Notes under the pieces: generated by a model | Databases searched by the model: none | Seen by the model: the letters and a program-made list of their open reading frames with translations, nothing else | Told to the model about the DNA's origin: nothing | Assembly: GCA_002189035.1 (NCBI GenBank) | Contig: CM007991.1 | Coordinates: 1,178,001-1,242,000, forward strand | Direction: 5' to 3' | DNA length: 64,000 nt | Source of the DNA: Utricularia gibba | Taxonomy: Eukaryota > Streptophyta > Magnoliopsida > Lamiales > Lentibulariaceae | Program-made: the position numbers and the translations under genes | Part shown: one piece after another, positions 22,909-34,450 of the stretch | Layout: each line of letters starts with the position of its first letter | Numbering within the stretch: position 1 is the first letter of the stretch

Positions 22909-24562
22909 TTACTCATCTGAGTTTGATCCCTTGGCTCTGGATGCTTGGAAATTATTGAAGGAATCATGTTTCCCATCATCCATGAGAGACCCCGTGCTCC
23001 TTGCAGGTTCTTGTTTCTTGTTGTTGTTGGCATCCCAATCGGCAGAGCCGTTGAATGATGGGGTGGAGTTCTCATATGCTCTGCTTTCTTTTTGCAGAGT
23101 CCCACATCGGCCTCTGTTTCGTTCCGGCTTCAGGGGGGATCATTCTTGCAGCCAGAGCTGGCTTCTTTTGTGCATTCTTCAAGCTTCGGGGAAGCCATAG
23201 CCATTACACCTCTCATTAGCCACCACTACGTTCACGGTTTCGTTGAGCTTAGAATTATAGCCCCCATCCATTACCTGAACACGAGAAATCGAAATATGTA
23301 ATGTAACAACCGGTGACAGTAATTATTCCCAGGAGATGAACCAGATTTCGAATGAAAGGAGTAAATGATCACAACAACACTGCACTAGTACATCTATGCA
23401 GGAAAAACAGTACATGTATGGTATTATTGAGCAGCATTAGTTCCTGTAAATAACAAGCATAGTCGAGGTACTACACACCTTTCAAAACACCAAACTCGAT
23501 TTCAACCTCTGACAAGTAAATGTTAAGACTGGCAGGAGAATAGGACTGACAAAAGAGAACACGTGACAATTTTACATTGAAACACACACAAGCTATCAAC
23601 TGAAAGGGCACAGGGGATAGGTGCAACCTTTGCTGTTAACTCTTTCGTCCGAGCTACAACAACATTTGCTGTTGACTGTGTGGCAGGTGCAGCAACAATT
23701 GATAATTTTCCAAATCTCTGAACATGGAATCAGCCAGAATGACAAACCGATGCGAACAACACGATTTCCCATAGATTTTGCGAACAAATTACCTGCGAAA
23801 AGACAGAGTAAATATCCCCTTCTGAGTTGTTCCTTGGAGCAGGTGATGGAGTAGAACCGAAACCGATGTACTTCCCACCCTGAGAGGGAGGAAGCCCCTT
23901 AGGTCTGGATTCGTTTTTAGCCATCTTTCTTGCAAAAAAACTTTCTTTATTCGCAGCTGACGCCTCCCATAGGGCCCGGGAATGAATATCTTGGGTAGAT
24001 TTTGACCGCGAAGGCAAAGGGCCAGCATGGTTTGAGCTCTGAAAATCGCCGATCGTATTTTTCCTTCGAACATTACTCGAATGATTTCCAGAAAACCCAC
24101 CATCAGCAGCTCTATCTCAACTAACCCATTTTGAATTGCTGATGGAGGCCTATCACCGCAACTATTCGATTTTACCGTTTCCTTCACTACCGGAGGATCA
24201 CGCCAAGGTTTGTCCTCCGCAAGCGCCAGGATACGATCGCGATTAACAGAAGCAGCGTTGGTATTATATTTCGAGACGGTCTCCGTTTCATTGGGGATCC
24301 CAGACTGAGCCATAAAACTATTGAACTTCTCATTCCATCTCAATTCCATTTTCCGCAACTGGATCTCCAACCAAGAATTCATGGTTAAAGAATGGACCAA
24401 AGAGATATGAACACCGAGTCCGCGATGCTTACCGGAGTACTCAAGGCACATGAAAACACCATACGAAATGGATCCTCATTGTGGGTGCCTTTGAGAACAA
24501 TCAACGCAGATCTTGATTCCCGGCTATGATTGCATCTCCCCGAGTCGGGGCGAAGCCGTCAT
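22909..24562 (-). pseudogene. Degenerate ARF GTPase-activating protein (AGD6/AGD7 type)
   Basis: Reverse-strand sequence aligns by eye with plant AGD6/AGD7 across its length, but the gene is broken many times. The putative ATG (24562) opens MTASPRLGEMQS, then a TAG (24524-24526) where relatives have Gln. The zinc-finger half CVDC is followed by a TGA (24476-24478) where the finger has Trp. The next zinc ligand is mutated, MCLEYSGKH for MCLECSGKH (codon 24437-24439). GKHRGLGVHIS and KPWRDPPVVKE are still recognisable. The frame then shifts near 24,110; the second frame carries GLPPSQGGKYIGFGS. Further exons (RFGKLSIVAAPATQSTANV near 23,700; GGYNSKLNETVNVVVANE near 23,250) follow, with another frame break at about 23,210 and a degenerate end at 22909. 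Introns are retained, so it is not a retrocopy. ARF-GAPs regulate vesicle coat recycling at the Golgi; this copy cannot encode one. Confidence 0.88.
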
Positions 24563-24753
24563 ACGGGGGCGCCAAATGAGGATCTGTTCTCTTTGGATTT
24601 GATCCGAAACGGTTGGCACCCAGAATGGTGGTCGGAAAGTTTCTCAGATCAGATACACGAAATGGTGTAGTAAATCGAAGATCGAGGGTGATCGAGAAAG
24701 AGAATCGGAACCGTGATCGTGTATCAGGGGGCCTTGAACTTTGGTCCAATTTA

Positions 24754-24886
24754 TGGGCCCACTGTCCATCAGCTGTTGGGTAAAAAGCTTTTGGGCCATC
24801 GTGTTATGGGCTTCGCCGGCTGTTTCGGGAAGTATATAAACTGACAAACTGATTCTTCCACAGTACTGTCTGCTGGAGAAACCCTA
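24754..24886 (+). promoter_or_regulatory. Ribosomal-protein-type promoter of RPL4 copy 1
   Basis: Site II elements TGGGCC (24754-24759, 24792-24797) and TGGGCT (24807-24812) are followed by a telo-box AAACCCTA (24879-24886) about 35 bp before the ATG. This combination is the standard arrangement in plant ribosomal-protein promoters, bound by TCP-type and telo-box factors and active in dividing cells. Confidence 0.7.
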
Positions 24887-24919
24887 GCACCGGATTTCCT
24901 TATCCGGCATATTCTCGCA

Positions 24920-26694
24920 ATGGCCGCTGCGGTGCGCCCGCTTGTCACCGTACAAGCTCTGGAGAACGAGATGGCCGCCGACGGAGGAGCGTCGGGAAAT
25001 TCTGTTCCTCTTCCCGATGTTATGAAGGCGGCGATCCGACCAGACATTGTTACTTTTGTTCATGATCAGATCTCCAAAAACTCGCGCCAGCCCTACGCTG
25101 TGTCAAAGCGTGCCGGCCATCAGACCTCCGCCGCATCATGGGGCACTGGACGTGCCGTGTCTCGTATTCCTCGTGTCCCTGGTGGTGGCACTCATCGTGC
25201 GGGTCAGGGAGCCTTCGGTAACATGTGTCGGGGTGGTAGAATGTTCGCGCCTACTAAGACCTGGCGTCGTTGGCACAGACGTGTGAACGTGACCCAAAAA
25301 CGGCACGCCGTTGTTTCTGCGATCGCCGCTTCAGCAGTTCCCTCATTGGTGCTTGCCCGTGGTCATAAAATTGAAGAAGTTCCTGAGCTACCCTTGGTTG
25401 TTTCTGATACTGCCGAGGCGGTTGAGAAAACTAGCGCCGCTTTAAAGACTCTCAAGCAGATTGGAGCTCTCCCTGATGCGGATAAGGCTAAGGACAGCCA
25501 GGGTATTCGCCCTGGGAAAGGTAAGATGCGTAATCGTCGCTACATTTCAAGGAAGGGTCCGCTTATTGTTTATGGAACTGAGGGAGCAAAGCTCGTGAAG
25601 GCTTTCCGCAACATACCTGGTGTGGATGTTGCTCATGTTTCTCGTCTGAATCTTTTAAAACTCGCTCCTGGAGGCCACCTTGGAAGGTTTATAGTCTGGA
25701 CAAAGTCAGCTTTTGAGAAATTAGATGAGATTTATGGAACCTTTGACAAGCCTTCGCTGATGAAGAAAGGGTATCTGCTTCCGAGGTCCAAAATGGTGAA
25801 TGCGGACTTGGCAAGAATTATCAATTCAGATGAGGTGCAGTCTGTTGTGAACCCAATTAAGAAGGCCGTGAAGAGAGCTCCTTTGAAGAAGAACCCTTTG
25901 AAGAATCTCAATGTCATGCTGAAGCTGAACCCGTATGCTCAGACTGCGAAGCGAGTGGCGCTCTTGGCCGAGGCGCAGAGGGTGAAGGCTAAGAATGAGA
26001 AACTTGAGAAGAAGAGGAAGTCAATAACAAAGGTAATGTTTTTTTGTAATTCTCATCGTTTCCTGATCCGTAAAATTTACACTAAGATTGAATTTCCATG
26101 TTTTATCCTATCGTTTCTGCATTGGCCATGTCATCGTTTTCTCCTTTTCATGACTCGTCCTTACTCATCAAGATTGGTTTTCTTCTTTTCTCTAAATTTT
26201 GCATAGTTACAATGTCCTTGTCCTTGACTACCTTGTGTGTCCGTGTATCACTTAGTCCTTGTGGATCTCTTTATTCTGGATCTTAATTACTCTTCCACCC
26301 CCAATTCTCTTTATCCCTCAATTGCCACTTGATTCTGGAAACTCTCCACTTGATGCATATAATTCGGTCGCAGTTCCTCTTCTTGAAGCTTTCTTCTACC
26401 ACCTTGCGTCTAAGCTACTCATTGCTTTTTGATTGAGCTTTTATGTTTCGAAATTGGGCTGCAATGAGATTCCATCTTTCTTTTATCTGTGTTCAATGCA
26501 TCATGCTGATGCTGGCTTATTCAAACTAAGAATGGGTTCCACTATTTCCATGCAAATAAATATCTGTTTTCCGCCTGTAGGAGGAAGCCTCAGCCATCAA
26601 ATCCGCTGGAAAATCTTGGTACAAAACCATGATATCAGATAGTGACTACACCGAGTTTGAGAACTTCTCCAAATGGTTAGGCGTCTCGCAGTAA
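24920..26694 (+). CDS. RPL4: 60S ribosomal protein L4 (uL4), copy 1
   Basis: Two exons, 24920-26032 and 26581-26694 (408 aa, the usual plant length). uL4 is a core large-subunit protein whose long loop lines the peptide exit tunnel. The loop is recognisable here as the glycine/arginine-rich segment [21 protein letters not shown] and the following [16 protein letters not shown]. The C-terminal plant extension ends [17 protein letters not shown]. The single intron interrupts the C-terminus after the KKRKSITK segment and is shared with copy 2, so this is a DNA-level duplicate, not a retrocopy. The reading frame is intact and the promoter is complete, so expression is likely. The ATG lies 357 bp from the ARF-GAP pseudogene ATG, divergently. 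Confidence 0.97.
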
Positions 26695-27399
26695 TGGCTT
26701 CAAACGGTTGGTTATTATACCCCTTCTGAATCTCCTCTGCTCATTTCCTAATGTGCTTTAAGACATTCACATCTCTATTCTCTGTCGAGCAGCAATCTTT
26801 TACTGTTCTCATCAGAAACATTTAAGCAGGGTAGATAATCATAGCAACACAAGGAGCTCAAACCCGTTTTCAATTCATTCCTTCATCTTCTTATTCTGGA
26901 AGATTAAATTTTCAGACATGATCGTGTTTTGGAAACCTGGACATCGGTTTTCATTGCATTTGGTGCACGAAGTCTCCATACCGTGCCCTGTTTTGTTCAG
27001 ATAAGAATTGCCTCAAGTAGATTCAGCGGTTTGTTGAACCAACCGCCTCCAGTTTCTCTAGTAACATTTTCACCGTCCGTCTGTCGGGCACGCGCCAAGT
27101 CGGTATTGTGTCTATAAATGGATTTGTGATTAATTTTATCAATTCATATTAATAATATTTAAATAATTCAAACCCATCTAATTATAAAATATTAATGTGC
27201 CGTGTTTTTGTTGGCAGGAATGTTTTATTAGGAAATATATCACATTAAAAAAATAAAAATGTTGTCATTCTAGTCTCCAAGGTGGGCCCGCCAGTGCCGT
27301 GGCTCGGCTGGGCGCGCGCCAGAGAGGTGTTTTGTTCTATAAATAACTGTCGCATGAGGCGTCCGTTTGTTTCTAAACAAAAAGAAGGAAGAGTCTACC
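26695..27399. promoter_or_regulatory. RPL4 3' region and TATA promoter of the dehydrogenase gene
   Basis: The left half is presumed 3' UTR of RPL4. A TATAAATA box at 27338-27345 precedes the ATG at 27400 by about 55 bp in a GC-richer stretch (27280-27330). 27,120-27,265 is AT-rich filler. Confidence 0.5.
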
Positions 27400-29788
27400 A
27401 TGTCCCTTCTGACAGAGATGTGGAGGTTGGTCACCGGAATCCCTGGTCCGAGCGGCTTCGGCTCCGCCTCCACGGCGGAGATGGTGTCTCGGGACATCGA
27501 CGCTACAAATCTGACTGCCATAATAACAGGTCGGTTTCTTCTACCCCGCTGACACTCGAAACCGTACTCTATCTACAGAGATGCTGTCTTTGTTAGTTCT
27601 CGTTCATGTCCAAACATCTGCTGCTGCACTCGAACCCTCGTAATAGCAGCTCCATATGCTCAAAATCGGCCTTCAACTCCAGCCCCAGTCCCGTTATCGT
27701 GTTATTAGGAAGGCACAGTTTAACCAACCCAACAGTCATAGGAATCCATCCACTTGCTGTGAGAACATGCCACTTTGTTAGAAAACTAACCCAATATTGG
27801 ATAATGAAGACGAGCAATCGGATTACAACGAGAGGTAAGACGTGTTCCGTGACTATAGTTTTTTAAAATGATTTTATTTAACTTTATAGTTTTCAAGTTT
27901 ATCATAAGAAATTATTGAATTTTTTATAAATAATTTAAAAATATATACTATATATCTTAAAATGCATTTATATCTTCGTATTAAATTGTACAATGATTTC
28001 ATCTATCAAACTCTACATTATATAATCTTGACCTAAAGTCATCAGAAGATGAAGAGGGAAATGATAATTACAAATTTGGTAAGGTTTTTTTTTTTTTTCC
28101 TACGATGACACATAAATGCGTTCACCTAGTTGTATGAACACAGTGGCATCCCGGGGGCGGGAACCGTTGGCCTGATTGTACCGAATTGTAGCTATCAAAC
28201 GCAAGTAGTTGAACCAACTCCCTACCAATTTCAGACAACAAACCTACCCACCCGGGGGGGGGGGGGGGGGGGCCTATCTTCCAGCAGACATGACATGGAA
28301 GATATCCTTGTATCAGTTGGGGATCATCTGTGTTGTATCACGGTAATATTACAGATTCTTCTGATACTGTTTCATGGAACGCAGGTGGTGCGAGTGGGAT
28401 TGGATTGGAGACCGCAAGGGTCCTGGCGCAAAGGAATGCGCGAGTTGTGATTGGGGCAAGGAACATGGAAGCTGCAAAAGAAGCTAAGGAGGTTATTGAG
28501 AAGGGGAGCAACTGCAGTGCTCGTGTTCATGTCCTCCAACTTGACCTGAACTCGCTGAAATCCATCAAGTCCTTTGCACAAGGCTTCCTTGCCCTCGATC
28601 TCCCTCTCAACATCCTAATGTATGTCATCCAATCTCGTCTTCTGGTTCTTACAACACCATGCTGCAGCATCGTCTTATGATTCTCAAGTGTCGATGCAGA
28701 AACAACGCCGGCATCATGTTCTGCCCTTTCCAACTCTCCGAAGATGGGATCGAAACGCAGTTCGCCACGAATCATCTCGGTAAAGAAACCATTGTTCGGT
28801 ATAACAAAAAAGAACAACAAGAAGAAGAATTGTACTGATTTTTTCCATTTTTCGGTCTTTGGAAGGTCATTTCTACCTGACGAATCTTCTCGTGGGGAAG
28901 ATGAAGGAAACGGCGGCAAGGTCTGGAATCGAGGGTAGAATAGTAAATTTATCTTCGGTAGCCCACATCTATCCATACCCTGGTGGGTTTGGGTTCGATA
29001 CTATGAATGATGCAAGCAGGTAGTGTGTCTTGTCGGAACCGGTTGAACCGGAAACCGGTCATTTTGTTTGTCTCGGAACTGGGTCGACCGCCGAGCGGTT
29101 AGCGGCTAACATTCTCGTTATGAACCCTGACGTTCTGAACACAGATACGATGAGAAGATGGCGTACGGCCAGTCTAAATTAGCTAACATTCTTCATGCCA
29201 ATGAGCTCTCCCGGAGATTCAAGGCAAAGCTCTCGTCCAACGTGATCGGATTTTCTTCTGGTTAGCTTTGAAATTTGATAGTTTTCTTGATTATTATCTT
29301 CAGGAAGAGGGCGTGAACATCACTGCAAACTCAGTTCATCCAGGCCTTATCATGACCAATCTCTTCAAGTTCAAAGGATGGCTGAGTGAGTAAACACAAT
29401 TCTTTGGATGGAATTCCCGTCCTTTCATTCTTCTTCTTAGCTCCGATGAGGTGCACGGTGTTTACCTGAAGCTAATCAAGGTGGGCATTTTACTTTGCTA
29501 CAGAGATTGTCAAGCTTTTCAGCTGGTTTCTATGGAAGACTGTACCTCAGGTAAACATTTGCCCTTCAGTAAACCGTAATTATTCAATAAAGGTTCATGC
29601 TTCCCGATCAGGGTGCCGCCACAACGTGCTACGTTGCGCTTCACCCGCAAGTAAAAGGCGTATCTGGGAAATACTTCGCGGACTGCGATGTGGCGAACAC
29701 GAGTAGTTTGGCTCAGGACGAAGCACTCGGCAAGAAGTTGTGGGATTTCAGCACCAGGCTGATTGATTCATCAACCACACAAGTATAA
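27400..29788 (+). CDS. Short-chain dehydrogenase/reductase, TIC32-like
   Basis: Eight exons: 27400-27529, 28385-28619, 28700-28779, 28866-29019, 29145-29223, 29304-29385, 29504-29550, 29612-29788 (327 aa). The cofactor motif TGGASGIG lies at about residues 43-50, INNAG follows at the start of exon 3, and the active site is Tyr207-x3-Lys211 in YGQSK with the upstream NLSS serine. ARVVIGAR suggests NADP(H) preference. This is the plant group annotated as 'short-chain dehydrogenase TIC 32-like'; the pea TIC32 protein is an NADPH-dependent calmodulin-binding component of the chloroplast import machinery, but many relatives have no known substrate. Intron 5 has a GC donor (AAG|GCAAAG). Intron 1 carries a 19-base G run. 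Arabidopsis relatives that I recall are At2g37540 and At5g02540. Confidence 0.92.
28254..28272. repeat. Homopolymer of 19 G in intron 1
   Basis: An uninterrupted run of 19 G preceded by CCC lies within the first intron of the TIC32-like gene. Length is likely variable and hard to sequence; it could form G-quadruplex structure in the transcript. Confidence 0.9.
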
Positions 29789-32227
29789 ACGTTTCAGCGT
29801 GTTACTTTTTCAGTCCTTGTATCAGATAAACAACACAGTTGCTCATGCTTTCGACGATATTATCGAGTTCGTGCGGAAGCGGCATTGATTAGTGATCAAA
29901 CTCGACGTCACACACATACAACAGGAAACACAACGTACGTCACAATACGAAACCAGAAAACAATCTAACAATCAGTAAACACACTGAACCGGAACATCAC
30001 GAGACACCGGCATTTATTTCATCACGGGGACACCGGCTGCGGTGGCGTCACTTCCTTGTCAGAAGTTTGAGGATATGATAATATTTCCCCACCGGTTCTG
30101 ACGGTGGTTGGGGCAGCGGGGGAAGAATCCCACCTTTCGTTTGCGGCGGCAGGGGTGGCGGAGCCGTTAGTACCGGCGGCGATGGCAGGGTTATGATTTC
30201 CTCGGTAAGAGGTCTGGACAAATCGTCCGGGAGACTAAGAATGCTCAAGGAGGGCTGGCGCTGGTGACGGTTTCTGCGGTGAGACATTTTCTTTTCTTCT
30301 GGTAGCAAGTACATTTTTAAGTCAGAATGTTGGTTGGATACTTATAGGCCCGTTTGGGGATGGGTAGTTATAGGTCTTCGTCTCATATCAAGGTCTATCT
30401 GTGTCATCTCGATTGCTGACACTCCTGTAGTCTAGTGGCATGGATTCTCTGCTAAAAAAAAGAAAGAAAAATGGAGAAGGATAGTATTGCTGAATGTGAT
30501 CATGAACACTGGGATTTTCTTGCAGAAAGTAGTGAAATTTTATCACAGAATGAAATGAAACAGGGATTTCTGCAGCAGTACGAGGTTTCTGGTAAGAGTG
30601 TGCACCGACTGCACGGAAACCGCATCAACATCCGATCATTTAATATGCGTTGATTGCGAGAAGAACAAGTGTTTCTAAAAGAGGCAACACTCCAACAGCC
30701 GACCAGACCAACATTCAATGCACTCTGGTATTGCACTCCTGAGATCAAGCAAATGGAAGCGAAACTGGATCCACTTCTGAGAAACGTCTGTACTTATTTA
30801 CATGTTGGGTGTGGGTGAATCTTAATCCTCTTCATCTTCATTTCAACAACCCCTTGGTGAGCTCGGGCTCACAGTCACCAGTACGTTTCATGGGATGGTG
30901 AAATTGGTGACCAATCATTATCTCCACCGTCGTCCCTGTGGTGTCTCAGGATCAGATGGCGATGTGATCTTTCCACTCCACCACCGCCCTAACCGCCGAA
31001 AACCGCAAAACCGGTAAATCATCTCACCATCAATCCCCCAAGGGAGGAGCGAATTACATGATCATCTGATAAGCAAACGCCTTCCTTACAAAGTGTGCAG
31101 GTATTCACTCTCATTTTGCATCCCCAAAAGATTATGATTTTCCAAACCCATATTTTTGCTGACAGTAGGAATGGAGAAGAGATGGTGCTGGGTGCATGTA
31201 GTCATCTAAATCCCGCATTGGGTTACGGATCTGGACGTGTTTTGGAGCTTTGCGTGGAGCATTTAAAAGCTCTTTCGGTGGATCTCAGATCCAAATGAAT
31301 CAGTACACGTGCCTAAAGAGCTCCCGACGTAAACGTAGAGGCGGGGTACGACGCCCATGTGATCATCCCCCACAGCAAATGCAGTAGTTACTCTCATTTT
31401 GAAGAAGACGAAGCTGAGATCGACCCCTTGAAAGCGAATGTCGGCAGGGATGAAGTCATCTGGGTTTCTCCAAACCAACAACCACGCAGGCATAAGAGAA
31501 AATAATTATTTTTATCATCAAATAATTTTTTATAATAAAAAAATTAAAAAAAATATAACTCTAAATATAACATCTAAATAAAATCTACTTAATATAGTAG
31601 TTATGTGATAGTAAAAAAATATTTACGGGCCGACATTTCGGCCGTTGCCAAAGAGCCCAACCCCACTCCATTGGGCTGAGTGTTCATTGTGCGTTGGGCC
31701 CACCACATGTAAGGCTCTCTCCAGATTCGAAATTCTAATAAAAAATCTATTTTTTAATATAATTTTGTGGAAAAATCGAAAAAAATAATAAATTTATTAT
31801 ATTATTCAAAAAGTTCCAAGAATCCAAAGTGGTACTGCACACGGAGCTTCCCAAGGGCATAATCCAAGTACTAGATATTCAGACTGTTTGTGGTATACTT
31901 CTACCTGCATTTCTTCTTGCAACTACGGCGTACCGACGAAATGTTGTAATAAGCAACACATGATACTATCCAATATTCTAGAACTGCAAACAAGCACGGC
32001 ATCGATCAATCAAAAACAAGAGGATAATGGGGATGGATAGTTCAAGGGGCTATCTCAAACTGAAGAGCCAAGTTTATAGCTGAAAGTTCAAAAAGTGTTG
32101 GTACCGATGCCAACAATTGTAGCAGTTCCGCTGCTTGCTCCTACTCATGTAGAACTAGGTGGTTTAACATTCAAGGATCGTTGAATTATCCGCCCGCTGT
32201 GGGAATCTGTAGCAGTGATCAGCTCCT
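29789..32227. other. Gene-poor spacer
   Basis: Apart from a doubtful proline-rich frame (30048-30287) I see no supported gene. 30,460-30,780 contains a frame with a possible splice donor but no recognisable domain. 31,500-31,820 is AT-rich. The right end is presumed 3' UTR of the next reverse-strand gene. Confidence 0.4.
30048..30287 (-). CDS. Doubtful small proline-rich protein
   Basis: Single-exon frame of 79 codons from an ATG at 30287. It has a basic N-terminus (MSHRRNRHQRQ), a central proline-rich part with SPPVLTAPPPLPPQ and LPPLPQPPSEP, and a short basic end. The segment is more GC-rich than its surroundings, which supports coding, but I recognise no family and see no signal peptide. 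It may be a small uncharacterised plant gene or chance. Confidence 0.3.
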   Translation of the reverse strand: MSHRRNRHQRQPSLSILSLPDDLSRPLTEEIITLPSPPVLTAPPPLPPQTKGGILPPLPQPPSEPVGKYYHILKLLTRK

Positions 32228-32815
32228 TTAACCCAGATTCCGAAACTTTTCCCCGGCATTTGCATCGCCATTCACACTCTTGGTATTTGCAAGCAGCTTT
32301 TCGAAGTAATTGCCGTAAATGTACTCCGGAGAATACCCGTTTTCTTCATCAAACAATAGAATATGCCCATGCCACTCCCACACACGGTACCCAGATCTCT
32401 CATCCTCATGAAAACCAACGCAAACGTGGTGCTCACCAAAAGAAACGGCTTGACCTGAATTAGGGTTCAGTTTCTCGAAATCCCCGATTCGTATGGCATG
32501 GATAATCTGCTTCTCCAGCTTGGATTCCTCCTTTATTCGACAAGATTTTGAATCTATCCATTCATCGTCCTCGGAATCTGATCCCGATCCAGTGACGAGC
32601 AGTTCGGAGAGCAATAACTCTTCGAGAGAGTTAACGGCAGAGGACGGTAGCTGATCGGGCCGGAGATGGAGAAGCGACTGTACGAGGAGGTCATCGAAGT
32701 TGGTCGTGGACGAGAGGCCAGAGAAACCGCCGCCGGAGTTCATGGTAACTGAACCCGAAGTCCCAGGTTCAAAAGAGGTTGGAGGTCGTAGATAGGGGTT
32801 CCTTTGTTGGGCCAC
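32228..32815 (-). CDS. Conserved plant protein of unknown function
   Basis: Single exon, 195 aa. The first half is Ser/Gly-rich and contains acidic Ser/Asp residues (GSGSDSEDDEW). The second half looks globular: a helix EKQIIHAIRIGDFEKLNPN, then HVCVGFHEDE, VWEWHGHILLFDEE and GYSPEYIYGNYFE. The tryptophan-rich WEWHGHI...GYSPEY(I/V)YGNY segment occurs, as far as I remember, in an uncharacterised plant family, so this is very probably a real gene. No signal peptide or membrane span. A second in-frame ATG 24 codons in is possible. Function unknown. Confidence 0.75.
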   Translation of the reverse strand: MAQQRNPYLRPPTSFEPGTSGSVTMNSGGGFSGLSSTTNFDDLLVQSLLHLRPDQLPSSAVNSLEELLLSELLVTGSGSDSEDDEWIDSKSCRIKEESKLEKQIIHAIRIGDFEKLNPNSGQAVSFGEHHVCVGFHEDERSGYRVWEWHGHILLFDEENGYSPEYIYGNYFEKLLANTKSVNGDANAGEKFRNLG

Positions 32816-33131
32816 ACACTGGAGTTGCCCATAAGGTCATAACCCAAGCCCCAACCCAACAAATCATAATATTGAATAATCTTTAATTTTATTATTATTA
32901 GGTGTATTATATAAATTTAATATTTTAATAAAATAGCATATTTTAGCTATTGTTCATAAGTTTAACAATACCCCAATAAAAATACAATCAAAATGTGAAA
33001 GCGTTGTACCGTTTTTTGGGGGGTGTGGATTTTGTTTTCGCCGTCTTTCTACTTTGACCTTTGGTATGTGAAACGTGAAAAAGGTTAATCCGCGAAAGCC
33101 AAATTCAGAGAGCAGAAGCACCGGCACCAAG
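32816..33131. other. Spacer between the unknown gene and the pyrophosphatase
   Basis: 316 bp, AT-rich at the left. It presumably holds the promoter of the reverse-strand unknown gene and the 3' UTR of the pyrophosphatase. Confidence 0.5.
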
Positions 33132-34450
33132 CTAGCGCCTCAGGCTTTCCACCACGTAAGCGGCATAAAGCTCCCTGGGCCAAAGTGGAGAGGATAGGAG
33201 TTATCACAAAGGAAGATTCTCTGGAAAAAACGCACCACAGGCCTGAAGGCATTTGAAAGGGCGCTTACATTGAGCGGCGAACAGCTTCCACGGCTTTTTC
33301 GGCAGGGAGAAATTCGTCGACAGCAACCGCCTTGTTCTCATTCTTCTTATCTAGCCTGAGTGTTAAGGATCAGAAGGGTGCCAAGCAGTGAAGTGCCAGT
33401 GGGCTAAATTAGGAAGTTTATTGTGACGATTTATTTCAAAAGGAAGGATACAGTCCTCAAAGAAGCGTCGAATTTCGGCCAAACGGTGAGGTGGGAGCTC
33501 TTTTATGTCGTTGTAGTGCTTATACTCGGGATCATCAGCACAGACAGCAATTATCTTGTCATCTTTCTCTCCCTGAAGCATAGAACAAGCGAACATTCAT
33601 TTTTCTGCATTTTAGGAGTTGGATCAGGATGTAAATCTATCGCGCACCTGGTCAATCATCGGCATCAACCCAATTGCTTTAGCCCTCAGAAAGCATCCTG
33701 GAATAACAGGTTCCTGACCATGTTGCAGAATCTTTAGTAAACAGCAAGAAACTGTCTATCCACGAAACAGATACTGATGAGAGATTCATGAAGCCGAATG
33801 GCAAGTAAGAACTGATTATACCTGCATAATGACCAACACATCCAGCGGGTCACTATCCTCACACAGAGTGCGAGGGACGAAGCCATAGTTATGAGGGTAA
33901 ACGACAGAAGAGTAAAGAACGCGATCAACCTGCAGGTGTCCGGGTGTAAGGGATGTCTACTATATTTTTATATAGTAGCAACTTGCAAGAGAAATCAAGC
34001 AAAACACTGAACCTTGATCAGGCCACTTCTCTTGTCAAGTTCATATTTCACCTTACTTCCCTTGCTAATCTCAACCACCTGAATCATTTGATAAATGAGT
34101 AAACCCAACTGAGAAATAAGGAAACATATAAAAGGAAAAACCACGAACTAAGCCATGCAACTGTATAACAACTAGAATGTGAGAAAACTTCATCTCCTTA
34201 CACAGTTAAAGATTTCTGGTGCACCACCACCTGCATTTGCGTGGCAAAAATCAAAACACAAGCCATAACATGCAATAACGATTCGGATACCAACGCGATT
34301 TTCGATGTATATACCTATCTCCAGATCATGCCAAGGATGAGCAGCAACAGTTTGCCTAGTCATGGACGAGAGTACTCCTTGATTAAGAGACGCATTTGAT
34401 GACTTTTTAACCTTACCAGATTTATCTTGCGTCTCCGGTACCGGAGCCAT
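33132..34450 (-). CDS. Soluble inorganic pyrophosphatase (family I, cytosolic plant type)
   Basis: Eight exons on the reverse strand: 34450-34315, 34230-34202, 34078-34013, 33929-33822, 33713-33648, 33572-33452, 33350-33269, 33174-33132 (216 aa, the standard length for plant PPases). It hydrolyses PPi to phosphate with Mg2+, pulling biosynthetic reactions forward in the cytosol. The family I metal/PPi site EDSDPLD gives Asp102, Asp104, Asp107; [41 protein letters not shown] and RRFFEDYKKNENK are all present. The frame of exon 7 seems to stop after RRSM, but that TAA is part of the donor AAT|GTAAGC. A 43-nt last exon completes the conserved end [13 protein letters not shown]. Closest in memory to Arabidopsis PPA4. 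A 5'-UTR intron probably ends just before the ATG. Confidence 0.94.

Noticed and set aside
24501-24749. Reverse-strand frame upstream of the ARF-GAP pseudogene
   Set aside because: Former 5' UTR and promoter; no family similarity and wrong frame relative to the ARF-GAP sequence.
24754-24886. The RPL4 copy 1 / ARF-GAP gap as a functional bidirectional promoter
   Set aside because: The ARF-GAP side is a pseudogene and all recognised elements favour RPL4.
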